A stretch of DNA of 36,627 nucleotides from Christensenella sp. UBA3700 (GTDB lineage: Bacteria; Bacillota; Clostridia; Christensenellales; UBA3700). Positions within the stretch are counted from its first letter, which is position 1; every line of letters starts with the position of its first letter. Positions 7,901 to 17,500 of the stretch are shown here, in pieces. Under the pieces are notes generated by a model that saw only the letters and a program-made list of their open reading frames with translations, was not told the origin of the DNA and did not search any database. The position numbers were made by a program, and so were the translations under genes. The stretch spans positions 1 through 36,627 of the forward strand of contig DFIJ01000024.1 of assembly GCA_002372775.1 (NCBI GenBank). The letters run 5' to 3'.

Positions 7901-9387
7901 ATTTTAATCTTAATTATTTATCTTTAACAGAGGATATAAGTGATAGATTATTTGCTGTAGGAAAAGCTTCTTCTGGAGTAAAACAAGTAGCAAAAGTTAT
8001 TAACTCTGCTACACTTAGTTTTATTTATGAACTTAAATCTATGTATAAGGATTTTTCTAATAAATATTTTAGACCTTACGACACAGATTATAAGATAGAC
8101 TTTGATAATACTGTAAGAGTTAGTCATGTTCTTTCTGATGAAACATTTAATAATTCTATATTCAAATTTAGTGCAGAAGATTATTATAATGTTCCAACAG
8201 ATAGAGGTATCATTGTAAACTTGTTTGCAATAGGTACTAATATCTTTGTTCATACTAAGACAGCTTTCTATAAATTTGATGGTAATCAAACTATAGCTGC
8301 ATCAAATAATGATATAACCCTTCAAGAATCTGAACCTTTTGAAACTGGTGTTACTCAATTATTTGATTCTGAGTATGGTTATGGTGGTATCTATAATAAA
8401 GAAGCTGGTTGTATAACTTTTGATTCTTATATCTTCTATGACGCAATGAGTAACCATATCTTTGCTTATGGAGGTAATAGTCAAGTACAACTTATTGATG
8501 CTAGCATTTATAAACTTCTTTGTTACTACAAACCTACTTATTGTAGAACTCTGCACGATGATGCAAATCATAGAGTACTATTTGAATTTACAACAGATAA
8601 AACTGCTGGTACTTATAAGACTTTCACTATAAGTTATAACTATAAATCTAAGAGTTTTGTATCTCTTCATGATTTGAGTCTTGTTAATGCTTTCCATAGT
8701 AGGTATCTATCGTACTCTTATAAGAGAAGTAATAGTCTTGGTTTATCTCAGTTATTTGTTCCTACTAAGACAATAGATAACACTGTTCTCAATCAAAATA
8801 TGAATATCTATAGGATTTATGGTAATGCTACAACAGTTTGCTTTATTCAATTTGGGGCTGATGGACAAGAAGTTCAATCTTCTCCTTTCAATATTGCCGT
8901 TGTTGTATTTCCACAAGAGGCTTATAGAGAAGCAGTTAACTATTTAAAATATATAGGTGATGTAGTTAAAGATAATTATGATGAGAAAACTAATTATGAA
9001 GTAATTAAATTCCCTCAAATAACTAGAACTAATCCTGTAAGTAAGTTCTATGTTATAACTGATAGATGTGTTTCTACTCCTGTAAGTGGTGATGTTAATG
9101 ATGCACAAAGACCTGCTAATCCTGACGATTATAAAGGCTTCAAATTTGATATGGGAAGTTGGAATACTAACTATTTCAGAAACGCACTTGACGATACAAA
9201 TATTTATCAGTATCCTAATCAGCCAGGAGTTAATGAACCTGTTGCTGGTGGACAGACTGTCACAAGACATCCTAATACTGATAATAACTCTCTTGTTTAT
9301 GGTAAATACTTTATATTAGTTTTTGATTTTATAAAGAATAGACCTATTAAATTTGAAGAAGTAAGTGTAAATTCTAATCAATATTAA
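4915..9387 (+). CDS. Tail muzzle/stabilisation-type protein, 1490 aa
   Basis: This long, largely beta-rich protein has recurring short strand pairs such as VGHIVGLNNKIYFFCH near residue 55 and NVRNITSFKNKLYISNYKE near residue 320. Such repeats are typical of propeller-like tail stabilisation proteins. In crAss-like phages a protein of about this size, following small ring-protein genes, forms the distal tail 'muzzle'; the assignment rests on size, order and composition, not on a search. There is no signal peptide or coiled coil. The coding DNA changes character inside the gene: about 5.9-7.9 kb uses many TTA, ATA and AGA codons and is poorer in G/C than both ends. No repeat copy occurs in this gene. 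Confidence 0.6.
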   Translation: MKVKPKLYLNMSPQTAEDGSLAFARNMKIDDDGNLVSDYGYKDITALSDKTIVGHIVGLNNKIYFFCHTEHKTEDDPPVTYYIDEIVEYDEVEETSITLDTHWSYNGGEIDGYVNTNQSGEKILTIGEYKDDGNVPLKHINLKFPKIKNSSNVVVSDESLYCQAPKCPTANLILKDTYSKAIPNGTYVFFIRYKIRKDVYTNWFLCSCPIFAGTSENITTLQGGLEYINLHRDSAKSFIFHLDFAQTTNIASYKEFQLGFIITHDEATDARMWKHFDMTQFNPDGGDIYFDYDEVEEANIDDLLETTYELYNVRNITSFKNKLYISNYKESNFNSSELLSLAKKFSVDYAHTSEERDDNVSPRDIKWKNKPLIYNNKKGYFDEVYTGDNIHPTQTIANFISNPANSDILDYKFNNFSKGDISEREDIIHFDLKWDADYDPDLMAIHNMVNNIYGEKIFGESFDLSFDGGLIGLVNVDFDMHDHYWRFAPKNPAHPWYSKNLTFCYSSIYDDDTAYLEYSKNHVVPFNKTTGQPYDSYEKTWLSRNVGFTDASYNFIRSNSEKEIARYNRFFYGYCYITSGTNIYNIDLDANFNNNNYVADSSNNVPIYPFEAAGNINYKNSGVDMKSDLNDILRNIISTKVVGVDENNVLILELENADTGSTEEVKLNNISIVFKSCEFKVESPEDIGKNDDNNYNKRFYVTLKSCNYISIATISVNNKYITSTDTLASYSQSSTLMPLSRYAVYAHFVDESNIISNGVFIDNINVDNNYNNVDLLKLRYKITGLDNDTKYKLFFLSIANIGNTIIECFAYQKYIYGDTKLHILQCLEADALLYNINDNITIIGVNLQGTVSPITDKAKYYTSGHSTPIIAFGNCGFICWDIENNEDYTNYKFYVSISKDTSSEFNNKLIKATPYIKLADTDNLATADIDGFVTIDNGFYNSYFCLIKKPSFDLSSSAYCSGNDVYAADRSNGLTLKDFDYYIQQQDSARYCIRSNFNLNYLSLTEDISDRLFAVGKASSGVKQVAKVINSATLSFIYELKSMYKDFSNKYFRPYDTDYKIDFDNTVRVSHVLSDETFNNSIFKFSAEDYYNVPTDRGIIVNLFAIGTNIFVHTKTAFYKFDGNQTIAASNNDITLQESEPFETGVTQLFDSEYGYGGIYNKEAGCITFDSYIFYDAMSNHIFAYGGNSQVQLIDASIYKLLCYYKPTYCRTLHDDANHRVLFEFTTDKTAGTYKTFTISYNYKSKSFVSLHDLSLVNAFHSRYLSYSYKRSNSLGLSQLFVPTKTIDNTVLNQNMNIYRIYGNATTVCFIQFGADGQEVQSSPFNIAVVVFPQEAYREAVNYLKYIGDVVKDNYDEKTNYEVIKFPQITRTNPVSKFYVITDRCVSTPVSGDVNDAQRPANPDDYKGFKFDMGSWNTNYFRNALDDTNIYQYPNQPGVNEPVAGGQTVTRHPNTDNNSLVYGKYFILVFDFIKNRPIKFEEVSVNSNQY

Positions 9388-9390
9388 AAT

Positions 9391-11460
9391 ATGGCTATAA
9401 GAAAATTAAAAAATGGTGGTAGACGTAAGGCTATTTTTGGTTCTCAAGAAGCAGCCATTCTTGCTGCTGCAGGTATAAATGTAGCAGGTACTATGGCAGC
9501 CTCAGCTATTGGAGCTAGTGCTACTAAAAAAGCAGCACAAGACCAAGCTAAAGCTACTATTCAATCTGCTCAACGTCAAGCTCAAGCTATAAAAGACCAA
9601 AGTGCTAGGTCTAAAGAACTGCAACAAGAATCTCAAGAATTTGTTAAAGAACAAAATGCTGAGAATCGTGAACTTCAAAAAGATATTCAACTTCAATTAC
9701 AAATGCTTACAGGTCAACAAAATGTTAATGATAGACTTGAAGCTAGTAAAATACAAGTTAAAAATGGTGGTAGTACTAAACGCAAACTACGTCTTGCAGG
9801 CAAATCTCCTTCTCTTCTACGGGGGAGCGAGAATATGCCTTTTGTTGTTACTGACGGTGGTACTGTAATTCCTATTGGTACTACGCCTGAAGGCTATGAC
9901 CTTTACGAAATTGTAGGTAACGACCACGAACATTATCATAAAGCTCAAGGTGGTAAGAATAAGACTGGTGTTGGTATTAAGTTTGCTGACGGTAATGTAA
10001 TTGAAGGAGAAGGTAATCAAAATACTAATCAAGGTGAGATTATGGTAAACACTCCCGATAATGCTTACTTTATAAGCAAACATTCTATTGCTGGATTCAA
10101 TCCTGCTAAGATGGTTAAAGGTGGTATGCATCCTTTGCAAGCTTATGCTATTCAAGAACAACTTAAAGCTGCTAATGGTATTAGTGACGACGGTAAGCAT
10201 AATAGCACCCCCGTAGAAAAGAAACTACTTGGTGGAGAACCTAATTCTCTTTATACTATGTATAATCAAATAGGTCCACAAATGGGTGTTGATACTGTTG
10301 GTGATACTACTGTAGGTGTAGCTTCTCAAGTTACAAACAGAAAAAGAAGTCTTAAATGTGGTGGTCGTAAACGATTAGATAATGGAGGTCCAGGTACAGG
10401 TGGAAGAACTAATTATTATGGTACAAATTCTACTTCATCTTCATCTTCTAGTTCTAAGCCTAGCTTCTTTAATAGACTTTTTGGTTCAATTGGTAGAGGA
10501 ATAAGTTCTGTAGGTAGAGGTCTTGGTAGAGCAGCATCTGCTGTAGGTAACGTTTTAGGAAATGTTGATGTTCTTTCTTCTGGGATTGGAGCATTAGGAA
10601 ATATAGGTGGTGCTTGGATTACTTCTGCTGCTAATAGGTCTGCTGCTAGAACTATTGCTGATGCACAGAATCAAGCTGCTGGTATTATGAGAGATGCTTA
10701 TAATTCTCTTACTGGTATTGATATGAGTTCAATTCGTAAAGAAGATTATGCTGCTGCTCATGCAATGCCTGCTCTTCAAGCTCCTGTAAGTTTTGCTCAA
10801 CAAGGTATTTCTAAAATTGATAGAAGTCTTCAAAGAACTTTAGCTAATGCTGGCAAATATTCTGCTAGTGGCGCTGCTGCTCAACAAAGAATGGCTGAAG
10901 CTGAAGTAAATGCACAAGATGCTAGAAATACTGTTTATTCTGAAGACCAAAAGCAAATGCAGAATATTCGTCAAGATAATGCTGAAAGAGTTAGTAGAGC
11001 TACAGAACTTAATGCTCAGCTTGCTACTCAAGCCAATAGAGAATATGCTAGTGCATACCTTGATGCTTTACAATATAACAATGATATTAATAATCAGAAG
11101 ATTCTTGGTGCAGCAGGTGCTCTTTCTGAAGGAGCTATTAATAGTGCTAATACAATGTCTGCTGCTCAAACTTCTAATGCTCAGGCTTGGGCTAACGCTC
11201 TGCTTGGTGGAACACAAGGATTTACTAGTAGCCTAAGTGCAATGGCTGATAGAAAAGCTAAGATTGCTAGTGCTTTACTTGGTGCTGGTTCTGATAGTCA
11301 AGCTTCTTATTATGCTACCTTAGCATCTAGAGGTGAGGCTAAACAACAATATGATGCTCTTATAGCACAATACAATGCTGCTAAAGATGAGGATACTAAG
11401 AAGAGATTAGCTAGACAAATAAACAATATAGCTAGTAAACGAGGTTTTAAATTAGTATAA
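9391..11460 (+). CDS. Probable cargo/ejection protein with embedded beta domain, 689 aa
   Basis: It starts 3 nt after the muzzle gene. Residues 20-45 form a small-residue hydrophobic helix (AAILAAAGINVAGTMAASAI), followed by a Gln-rich coiled coil (about 50-125). Residues 150-265 are a distinct Gly/Asn-rich beta domain (EIVGNDHEHYHKAQGG; VIEGEGNQNTNQGE; FISKHSIAGFNP), a type I recall from other Bacteroidota phage proteins. A serine run near 345-355 precedes an Ala-rich helical C-terminal half. Membrane-compatible helices and coiled coils suit proteins stored in the virion and ejected with DNA. The beta domain is bracketed by a forward repeat copy (residues 141-146) and an inverted one (271-277). 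Confidence 0.6.
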   Translation: MAIRKLKNGGRRKAIFGSQEAAILAAAGINVAGTMAASAIGASATKKAAQDQAKATIQSAQRQAQAIKDQSARSKELQQESQEFVKEQNAENRELQKDIQLQLQMLTGQQNVNDRLEASKIQVKNGGSTKRKLRLAGKSPSLLRGSENMPFVVTDGGTVIPIGTTPEGYDLYEIVGNDHEHYHKAQGGKNKTGVGIKFADGNVIEGEGNQNTNQGEIMVNTPDNAYFISKHSIAGFNPAKMVKGGMHPLQAYAIQEQLKAANGISDDGKHNSTPVEKKLLGGEPNSLYTMYNQIGPQMGVDTVGDTTVGVASQVTNRKRSLKCGGRKRLDNGGPGTGGRTNYYGTNSTSSSSSSSKPSFFNRLFGSIGRGISSVGRGLGRAASAVGNVLGNVDVLSSGIGALGNIGGAWITSAANRSAARTIADAQNQAAGIMRDAYNSLTGIDMSSIRKEDYAAAHAMPALQAPVSFAQQGISKIDRSLQRTLANAGKYSASGAAAQQRMAEAEVNAQDARNTVYSEDQKQMQNIRQDNAERVSRATELNAQLATQANREYASAYLDALQYNNDINNQKILGAAGALSEGAINSANTMSAAQTSNAQAWANALLGGTQGFTSSLSAMADRKAKIASALLGAGSDSQASYYATLASRGEAKQQYDALIAQYNAAKDEDTKKRLARQINNIASKRGFKLV
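9813..9828 (+). repeat. Dispersed G5 repeat, forward, in the 689-aa gene
   Basis: Exact core followed by AGC; read as SLLRGS, a different frame from the 4462 copy. Confidence 0.9.
10205..10221 (-). repeat. Dispersed G5 repeat, inverted, in the 689-aa gene
   Basis: Exact core, TGC variant; read as NSTPVEK, residues 271-277. Confidence 0.9.
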
Positions 11461-11472
11461 AAGTTTATTATT

Positions 11473-12783
11473 ATGCCTAATTATTCAGATAGATATTATA
11501 AAAATTTGAATAGACAACGTGCTATTCCTAATGTGTCATTAGCTGCTGGTGGTTTTACCCCAGCAGCCTTTACTCCTTTTGTCTATGCTCCTAAAGAGTT
11601 TGATGTAACTCCTCTTCAAAAGTCTTTGGCAACACTTGACGAACGCAAAGAAAAGACTGACCAACAACGTGCTGCTATTATGTCTGCTTTAGGTAATCTT
11701 AAATTAGGACCTGAAGAAGATAAGTGGAAAGCAGATTACGCTAACAGAATTTCTAAACGTATTGATGCAGCTGCACAATTTGGAGATTATTCTGCTGCTT
11801 TAGAAGAAGCTACTCGTATGGCTGGTGAAGCTCTTTCTAGTCCTGAAGTTACTAGTAGAGTTAGATATCACGAAGCTAGAGAAAAGTGGCTTACTAATCT
11901 TGAGAACAGAGCTGCTAGAGGGGAAATTGATAGCGATACCCTTGCTAGAGCTAGATATGAAAATGCTTATAATTATCAAGATACTTATGATGATAATGGA
12001 AACATTATAGGAGGTACTGCTTGGAATGCAAAATTTGAACCTGTAAAAGATTTAAATCTTAGTCAAGTAATGGCTGAAATTAAATCTTTAGTAACACCTA
12101 GTTCTAAAGCTACATCTGGTAGAGGTGGAACATCTCAAGTATATCTTGACGCTCAAGGTAATCAGACTACTGACGCTAGTAAAGCTAGAGGAGTATTCTC
12201 TACTGTTAGTGGTGGCGGAAGTTCTCATAGTGAAACAGGTGTAACTGCACAACAATGGGCTGATGCTTATGATGCTTGGGTACGTATGCATCCTGAAGCT
12301 GCAAGACAGTTTGAACAAAAGCGTCAGAATAATATTTGGCTTTATAAACAAGACCTTATGCGTTCTCAAGATATGAATCTTTCTGCAGAAGAAAGAGCAA
12401 ACGCTAAAGCTAATGCAGATATTCAATATTCTCAGCTTACTGACGAACAAGGTGGTCTTCTTAGTGCAGAAAATTATGCTAGAAGTATTGCTAATCCTAT
12501 GTTTAAAGTTATGCAATATAGTAAAGTAGCAGATAGTTCTGAAGGTGGTAGCACATTACTTAACGAAGGTTACCTTAAGAATAAAACTGTAGCAGAAGCT
12601 TATGGTATGACTGTAGGACAAGCAGAAATTTATGGTATGTCTAGTCCTATTGAACAGCAAGCAATTCTTAAAGATGTAGCTACAAACAGTAATAGTTTAA
12701 CAAATGCTGGAAAAGAAGCTCTGTCTATATTTGAAAAAAGTTTTAGCGGTTCTACTTATACTGCTCCTTGGCAAAACCAATAA
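11473..12783 (+). CDS. Probable cargo/ejection-type helical protein, 436 aa
   Basis: The gene starts 12 nt after the 689-aa gene. The first 55 residues are Pro/Ala/Phe-rich and probably extended (AAGGFTPAAFTPFVYAP). The rest is largely helical and charged (EEDKWKADYANRISKRIDAA; RVRYHEAREKWLTNLENRAARG), with a glycine-rich break near residues 215-255. There is no membrane helix or enzymatic motif. Position among the genes before the virion RNA polymerase, and helical composition, match the cargo proteins of crAss-like virions, but the exact counterpart cannot be named. It carries no repeat copy. Confidence 0.6.
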   Translation: MPNYSDRYYKNLNRQRAIPNVSLAAGGFTPAAFTPFVYAPKEFDVTPLQKSLATLDERKEKTDQQRAAIMSALGNLKLGPEEDKWKADYANRISKRIDAAAQFGDYSAALEEATRMAGEALSSPEVTSRVRYHEAREKWLTNLENRAARGEIDSDTLARARYENAYNYQDTYDDNGNIIGGTAWNAKFEPVKDLNLSQVMAEIKSLVTPSSKATSGRGGTSQVYLDAQGNQTTDASKARGVFSTVSGGGSSHSETGVTAQQWADAYDAWVRMHPEAARQFEQKRQNNIWLYKQDLMRSQDMNLSAEERANAKANADIQYSQLTDEQGGLLSAENYARSIANPMFKVMQYSKVADSSEGGSTLLNEGYLKNKTVAEAYGMTVGQAEIYGMSSPIEQQAILKDVATNSNSLTNAGKEALSIFEKSFSGSTYTAPWQNQ

Positions 12784-12795
12784 AATATTATAGTT

Positions 12796-14505
12796 ATGAT
12801 TAACAATAGTGAAGATTTTTCTAGAGTATATTCTGATTTACTTTCTAGACATAAATATAGAGATTTAGTAGGACTTCTTTCTAGTACTACATTTAAAGAT
12901 GATGCTACTAGAGATACAGCTACTAAACTTATGGAAAAGTTTCAAGAACAAGCTGATATAGAAGATAAACTTCTAGAAGGAGCTGATGATAATATAAAAC
13001 GAGCATATCGTTTTATCACAACTGGTCCTGTCGCAAGTGATATTAGTACAGATGAATCTAATCCTTTATATGATTCTCCTAGTAGTAGATTTATGAGAGG
13101 TTGGAATTCTATGGCTGATGATAATGGTAATATAAATATCACATTTAATGACGAACGAGAATATAATTCTTTTATAAAAAGCTTAGGAGGTAGTGAAGAA
13201 AAAGTTAGAAGTAAAGGAATAGAATTAGGTTCTAATTATTCTATATCTTTTAAAAGCGATGTTACTGATAAAATAGGTATATATAATGCTTTAAGAGATA
13301 GTGGAACTTTTAATTATACTGATGACATAGCATTATCCGATGCTTATAATTATAGAGGATTATCATACGAAGGTGCTCCTACTGCTGAGGCAGGTACTTT
13401 AATTGTAGATAATTACGGTAATATGTATTCTCCTGGTGAGGCAGGAGCCTTAAATACTAGACGTCATCTAGATGCTAGACGGTTTAATGAAATGACTTCT
13501 GCTGTAAATGATGCAAATGATGTTTATGCTAAGTTATTTCAAGCCAAACAGATAAAGCCTTACCTTAATGAAATGATTGTTACTGGTTATATGGGTGAAG
13601 ATGACCGTCAACTTCAGCAATCTTTTAGTGCTGGTCTTCTTGATTTGCAATCATTTAAGGCTATGAGAGAAATTCTTGAAGAAAAATATAATAGAGTTCT
13701 TCAAACTAAATCTCTTTCTCAGTATGATGTTTGGGCTATGAATGAAGATAACGAAGGTTCTCAAGTTCTTGAACCTCTTGATGATAATCTTGCTAAATCT
13801 GAAATAGATGTAGAGATTAATCAAGCTATAGCTGATGGAAGACTTCATTATTCTCATGCAACAAACGGTCTTGACATTGGTACAATGTTAGTTATTGACC
13901 CTAAAGTTGATACAGACGGTAAAGTTGTAGGTGATAGTAAACCAATTAGGCTTTTTGTAAAAGACCTCTTTAGAAGTCAAGCAGAGAACGCCCTTAGAGA
14001 TGATACACAAATAACTGCTCAACGTCAATATGCTAAACATCAAACTTATGGTCATATTTATAGAAGTGCTGATGGTGGAACTATTGACGGTTGGAATCAA
14101 GCTACAGACTCTGCTATATACACAGATAAGAATGGTATAACTCAAAATGTAGGTAAGGCACAAATACTTGATATTCTTGATAATGATGTTATGGCTAAAC
14201 GTATGATTGAATATTACGACCTTGCTACAAAAGTAGGTCCCAACGGAAACGGATATACCGAAGAATATTTTAAAGTTTTTGGAAGTGGTGGATGGAGTGC
14301 TACTAATTTTTATAATAATGTAGCCGCAAAATGTATGGCAGCTATGGCTAGCAAATATAAAGGACAATCTGAAGAGTTTATAAAATATAAAGCTAATGAG
14401 TTAATATCTACAATTCTTAAAGGTGTGCATAATGTACACAAACAAGAAAGTAAAGATATATTTAGTGATTTATATATGCAAGATAGTGGTAACATTTTAT
14501 ATTAA
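12796..14505 (+). CDS. Probable cargo/ejection-type protein, 569 aa
   Basis: It begins 12 nt after the previous gene and ends 6 nt before the 2510-aa gene. The N-terminal 65 residues are helical (RVYSDLLSRHKYRDLVGLLS). Residues of about 90-250 look mixed, with DDNGNINITFNDEREYNSF and DNYGNMYSPGEAGALN. The C-terminal half has beta-hairpin-like stretches (GKVVGDSKPIRLFVKDLF) and a helical end. The gene's first third is visibly richer in TTA/ATA/AGA codons than its second half. No catalytic motif is recognised. Tight linkage to the flanking giant genes argues for a virion protein working with them; the function is unknown. Confidence 0.6.
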   Translation: MINNSEDFSRVYSDLLSRHKYRDLVGLLSSTTFKDDATRDTATKLMEKFQEQADIEDKLLEGADDNIKRAYRFITTGPVASDISTDESNPLYDSPSSRFMRGWNSMADDNGNINITFNDEREYNSFIKSLGGSEEKVRSKGIELGSNYSISFKSDVTDKIGIYNALRDSGTFNYTDDIALSDAYNYRGLSYEGAPTAEAGTLIVDNYGNMYSPGEAGALNTRRHLDARRFNEMTSAVNDANDVYAKLFQAKQIKPYLNEMIVTGYMGEDDRQLQQSFSAGLLDLQSFKAMREILEEKYNRVLQTKSLSQYDVWAMNEDNEGSQVLEPLDDNLAKSEIDVEINQAIADGRLHYSHATNGLDIGTMLVIDPKVDTDGKVVGDSKPIRLFVKDLFRSQAENALRDDTQITAQRQYAKHQTYGHIYRSADGGTIDGWNQATDSAIYTDKNGITQNVGKAQILDILDNDVMAKRMIEYYDLATKVGPNGNGYTEEYFKVFGSGGWSATNFYNNVAAKCMAAMASKYKGQSEEFIKYKANELISTILKGVHNVHKQESKDIFSDLYMQDSGNILY

Positions 14506-14511
14506 TAATAT

Positions 14512-17500
14512 ATGGATATAGGTGCAATTCTTAATAGTGATGGGTATCATGTTCCAAATCCTTCATATAAAAAAGGAAATGGACAACCAAAGTATCTAAT
14601 TACTGATGATCCTAAATATGCTCCTAGTACTAGTGCCGATATGTTTTTTGAGGCTGCTAAACGAGGAGATTTAAATAGGATTGGTAATGTAGAAGATTTT
14701 GAGAAATATATAAATTATGGTATAACTCCTAGAGAAGGAGATAGTTTTGATGATTATCAACGTATTTTAGCAGAGCGTCAATCTAATTGGTCTAAACTTG
14801 GTAATGCGTTAAGTCAAACTCTCATTAGTGAAATAGGTTTAGGAACAGCTAAAGGACTTTCTGATTTATTTGATTTTGTAGGTCAAAGTGTTGGATTGTC
14901 TGACAAAGATTATAGTAATCCTGTTAGTCAATATCTTGAAGAAAAGCAAGAAGAATTTAAAAATTGGGCTCCTGTGTTTGTAGACCCAAATAAAAATATT
15001 AAAAATGGAGGTCTTACAGACTTTGGTTGGTGGATGAGTAATATGCCATCTATTGCTTCTTCTCTTACTCTTCTTATTCCTAGTACAGGTATTACAAAAG
15101 CTTTATCTTGGGTAGGTAAAGCTACAAAAGTTTCTAGATATGCTAATAGAGCAGCTAGAGCAGTTGCTAATCCTCTTTTACACTCTGTAGGTAGAAGTGG
15201 TATAACTGGTGCTGAAATGGGAGTCTATGCTGAAACAGGTATTAATGCTGCTCTTAGTAGAACAATGGAGAATTATCAAGAAGCTAGACAAACATATAAC
15301 GACACATATGCTAATATGTCATCTTCTCTACAGGGGATGTCACAAGAAGAGTATGCTAATTTTGTTAATCGTAATGCTGACTATCTTGAAGATTCAGGTA
15401 TAGATATCAACGATAGAGATGCTGTTGCTAAACAAATAGCTAGAACTTCTGCTGATAGAACTTTCCAACTTGATTTTGCTAATGTGATTTTTGATGCTTA
15501 CCAAATCTATGGACTTAGGAATATGCTTACTCATGCTCCTAGATTTAATGGTTCTGCTGCTACACGTAGAGCTCAAAGAGAATCTATTAGAACTGCTGGT
15601 ATGACAGAAGAACAAGCTGCTGCAGAACTTGCTAAAGATTCCAAATGGGCTAAAGCTGGTCATTGGTTTGGAGATAGATTTATTGGCGCAGGTCGTCAAA
15701 TTAAATCTGAACTATCCGAAGGCGTAGAAGAAGCTGTTAACTATATAGCACAACAAGAAGGTACTCATCTTGGTAAATATATACTTAGTGGCGAAGAAGG
15801 TAGTCCTGAAGATATGGAATTACTTAGTAGTCTTGGTCCTATGAGTCGTAGAATACTTAATGATTATATCAATGATGCTGGTCTTTGGGATTCTGCTTTC
15901 TGGGGTGTTCTTGGTGGTGTAGTATTCCAAGGTGGTGGTAACGCTTTAAATAGAGTTTCTCAAACTTTTAAAAATAGACAAGATGCTAAGAAATCTGTTA
16001 ATAAAGATGACGATGAAACTAAAGAAGCTAAACTTACTCCTCATTGGTGGCAGCTTGACCAACTTAGTGAAACTGAAAGAATGGTAGGAGATATTAAAGG
16101 TAGAAATGTAAAACTTGAAACCTTTAAATCTGTTATGCGTCAGATTAATAGTGGTAAGAATCCATATATTAAAAAAGAAGATGGTACGCAACAAGATATT
16201 AGCTCCCCTGTAGAAGAAAGAATGCTTAGAGAAAAAGCCTATACCGAATATCTTGATGAACTTATTATTAATGCTAGAAACAATGGTACTCTTAGAATGC
16301 TTGATTCTTATCTCCAAGATGAAAATGTAAGAGAAGCTATTGTTCAAGCTTATATGGAAGGTGATGCTAATAATCAAATATCTAAAGAAGAAGCAGAAGC
16401 TGCTGCAGCTAAAGCATCAGAACGAGTTAAGAAAATTGATAATCTTTATCAAAATGAAATAATTCATGCTTCCGATATAGCTGATAAGATTGCAGACAGA
16501 AAAGGTGTTTCTCTTCCTGCTGAATATGTTCAGATGATTGCTTCTGCTAATGTTCGTCATCGCTTAAATCTTGAGCGTTATGACGAAGTTGCAGCTTTAT
16601 ACAACGAAGATACTGAAAGAATTAAACAAGTAGTAGGTGAAAAGTTAGATTCTGCTATTGATTATCAAGGTATGATTTCTCTTAAGACTACTATTCAAGA
16701 ACTATCTGGTCTTATTGCAGAAAGAAAAGAACTTGAAGCTCAGCAAGCAGAACATCCTACTCTTACTAGACAATTTGATATTGAAGAACTTAATACTCAA
16801 ATTAATGTGATTAAGAGAAAGGCTCTTCAAACTTCAACCGAAGCTCAGTTTGCTAGAACTCTTTATGCTCTTCAAGTAGCTAACTCCGCAGTTAGAGAAT
16901 ATTCTCCTGACAGAAAACAATTTAAAGTTACTACAAGTGATTTGGATTTAATTACAAATCTTGACCAAATGCTTGTTAGTGATTTGAGTTATGTCTTTGA
17001 TGAAACAGGTCAAGAAAAAAGAGAAGTTAGTGCAGAAGCTGTTGTTGGAGAACTTAGAAAGATAACAAGTGATATGCGCTATGTTCTTCCTACAGATTCC
17101 AATAATAAACTTCAAAATGCTTTACAATATCTAGATAGTATTGACCCAAAACTCAGTGAGAATTATGATATTCTTTCTAGAATTGAACTTGAAAAGATTA
17201 AAGAACAAGCAAAACTTGCTGAAACTGAAAGTGAGATTACTCACTATGTAGACGCTATTAATAACATCGAAAATGTTGCTCGTAAACAAGCAATAGAAGA
17301 ACAATTTAAGAATCTTGCTGAAATTCAAAGAAAGCATAAAGATATGAATCTTCTTTATGTTATGAATAATATCTACAATGATTCTAACACAGCTGATTTC
17401 TTGGTTGATACAAATGGTCTTACTGAAGAAGAACGTGACCAAATAAAAGAAGCTGCTAAGGTTCTTAATATGGCAGATGTTAAGAATAGAGATTTGTTTG

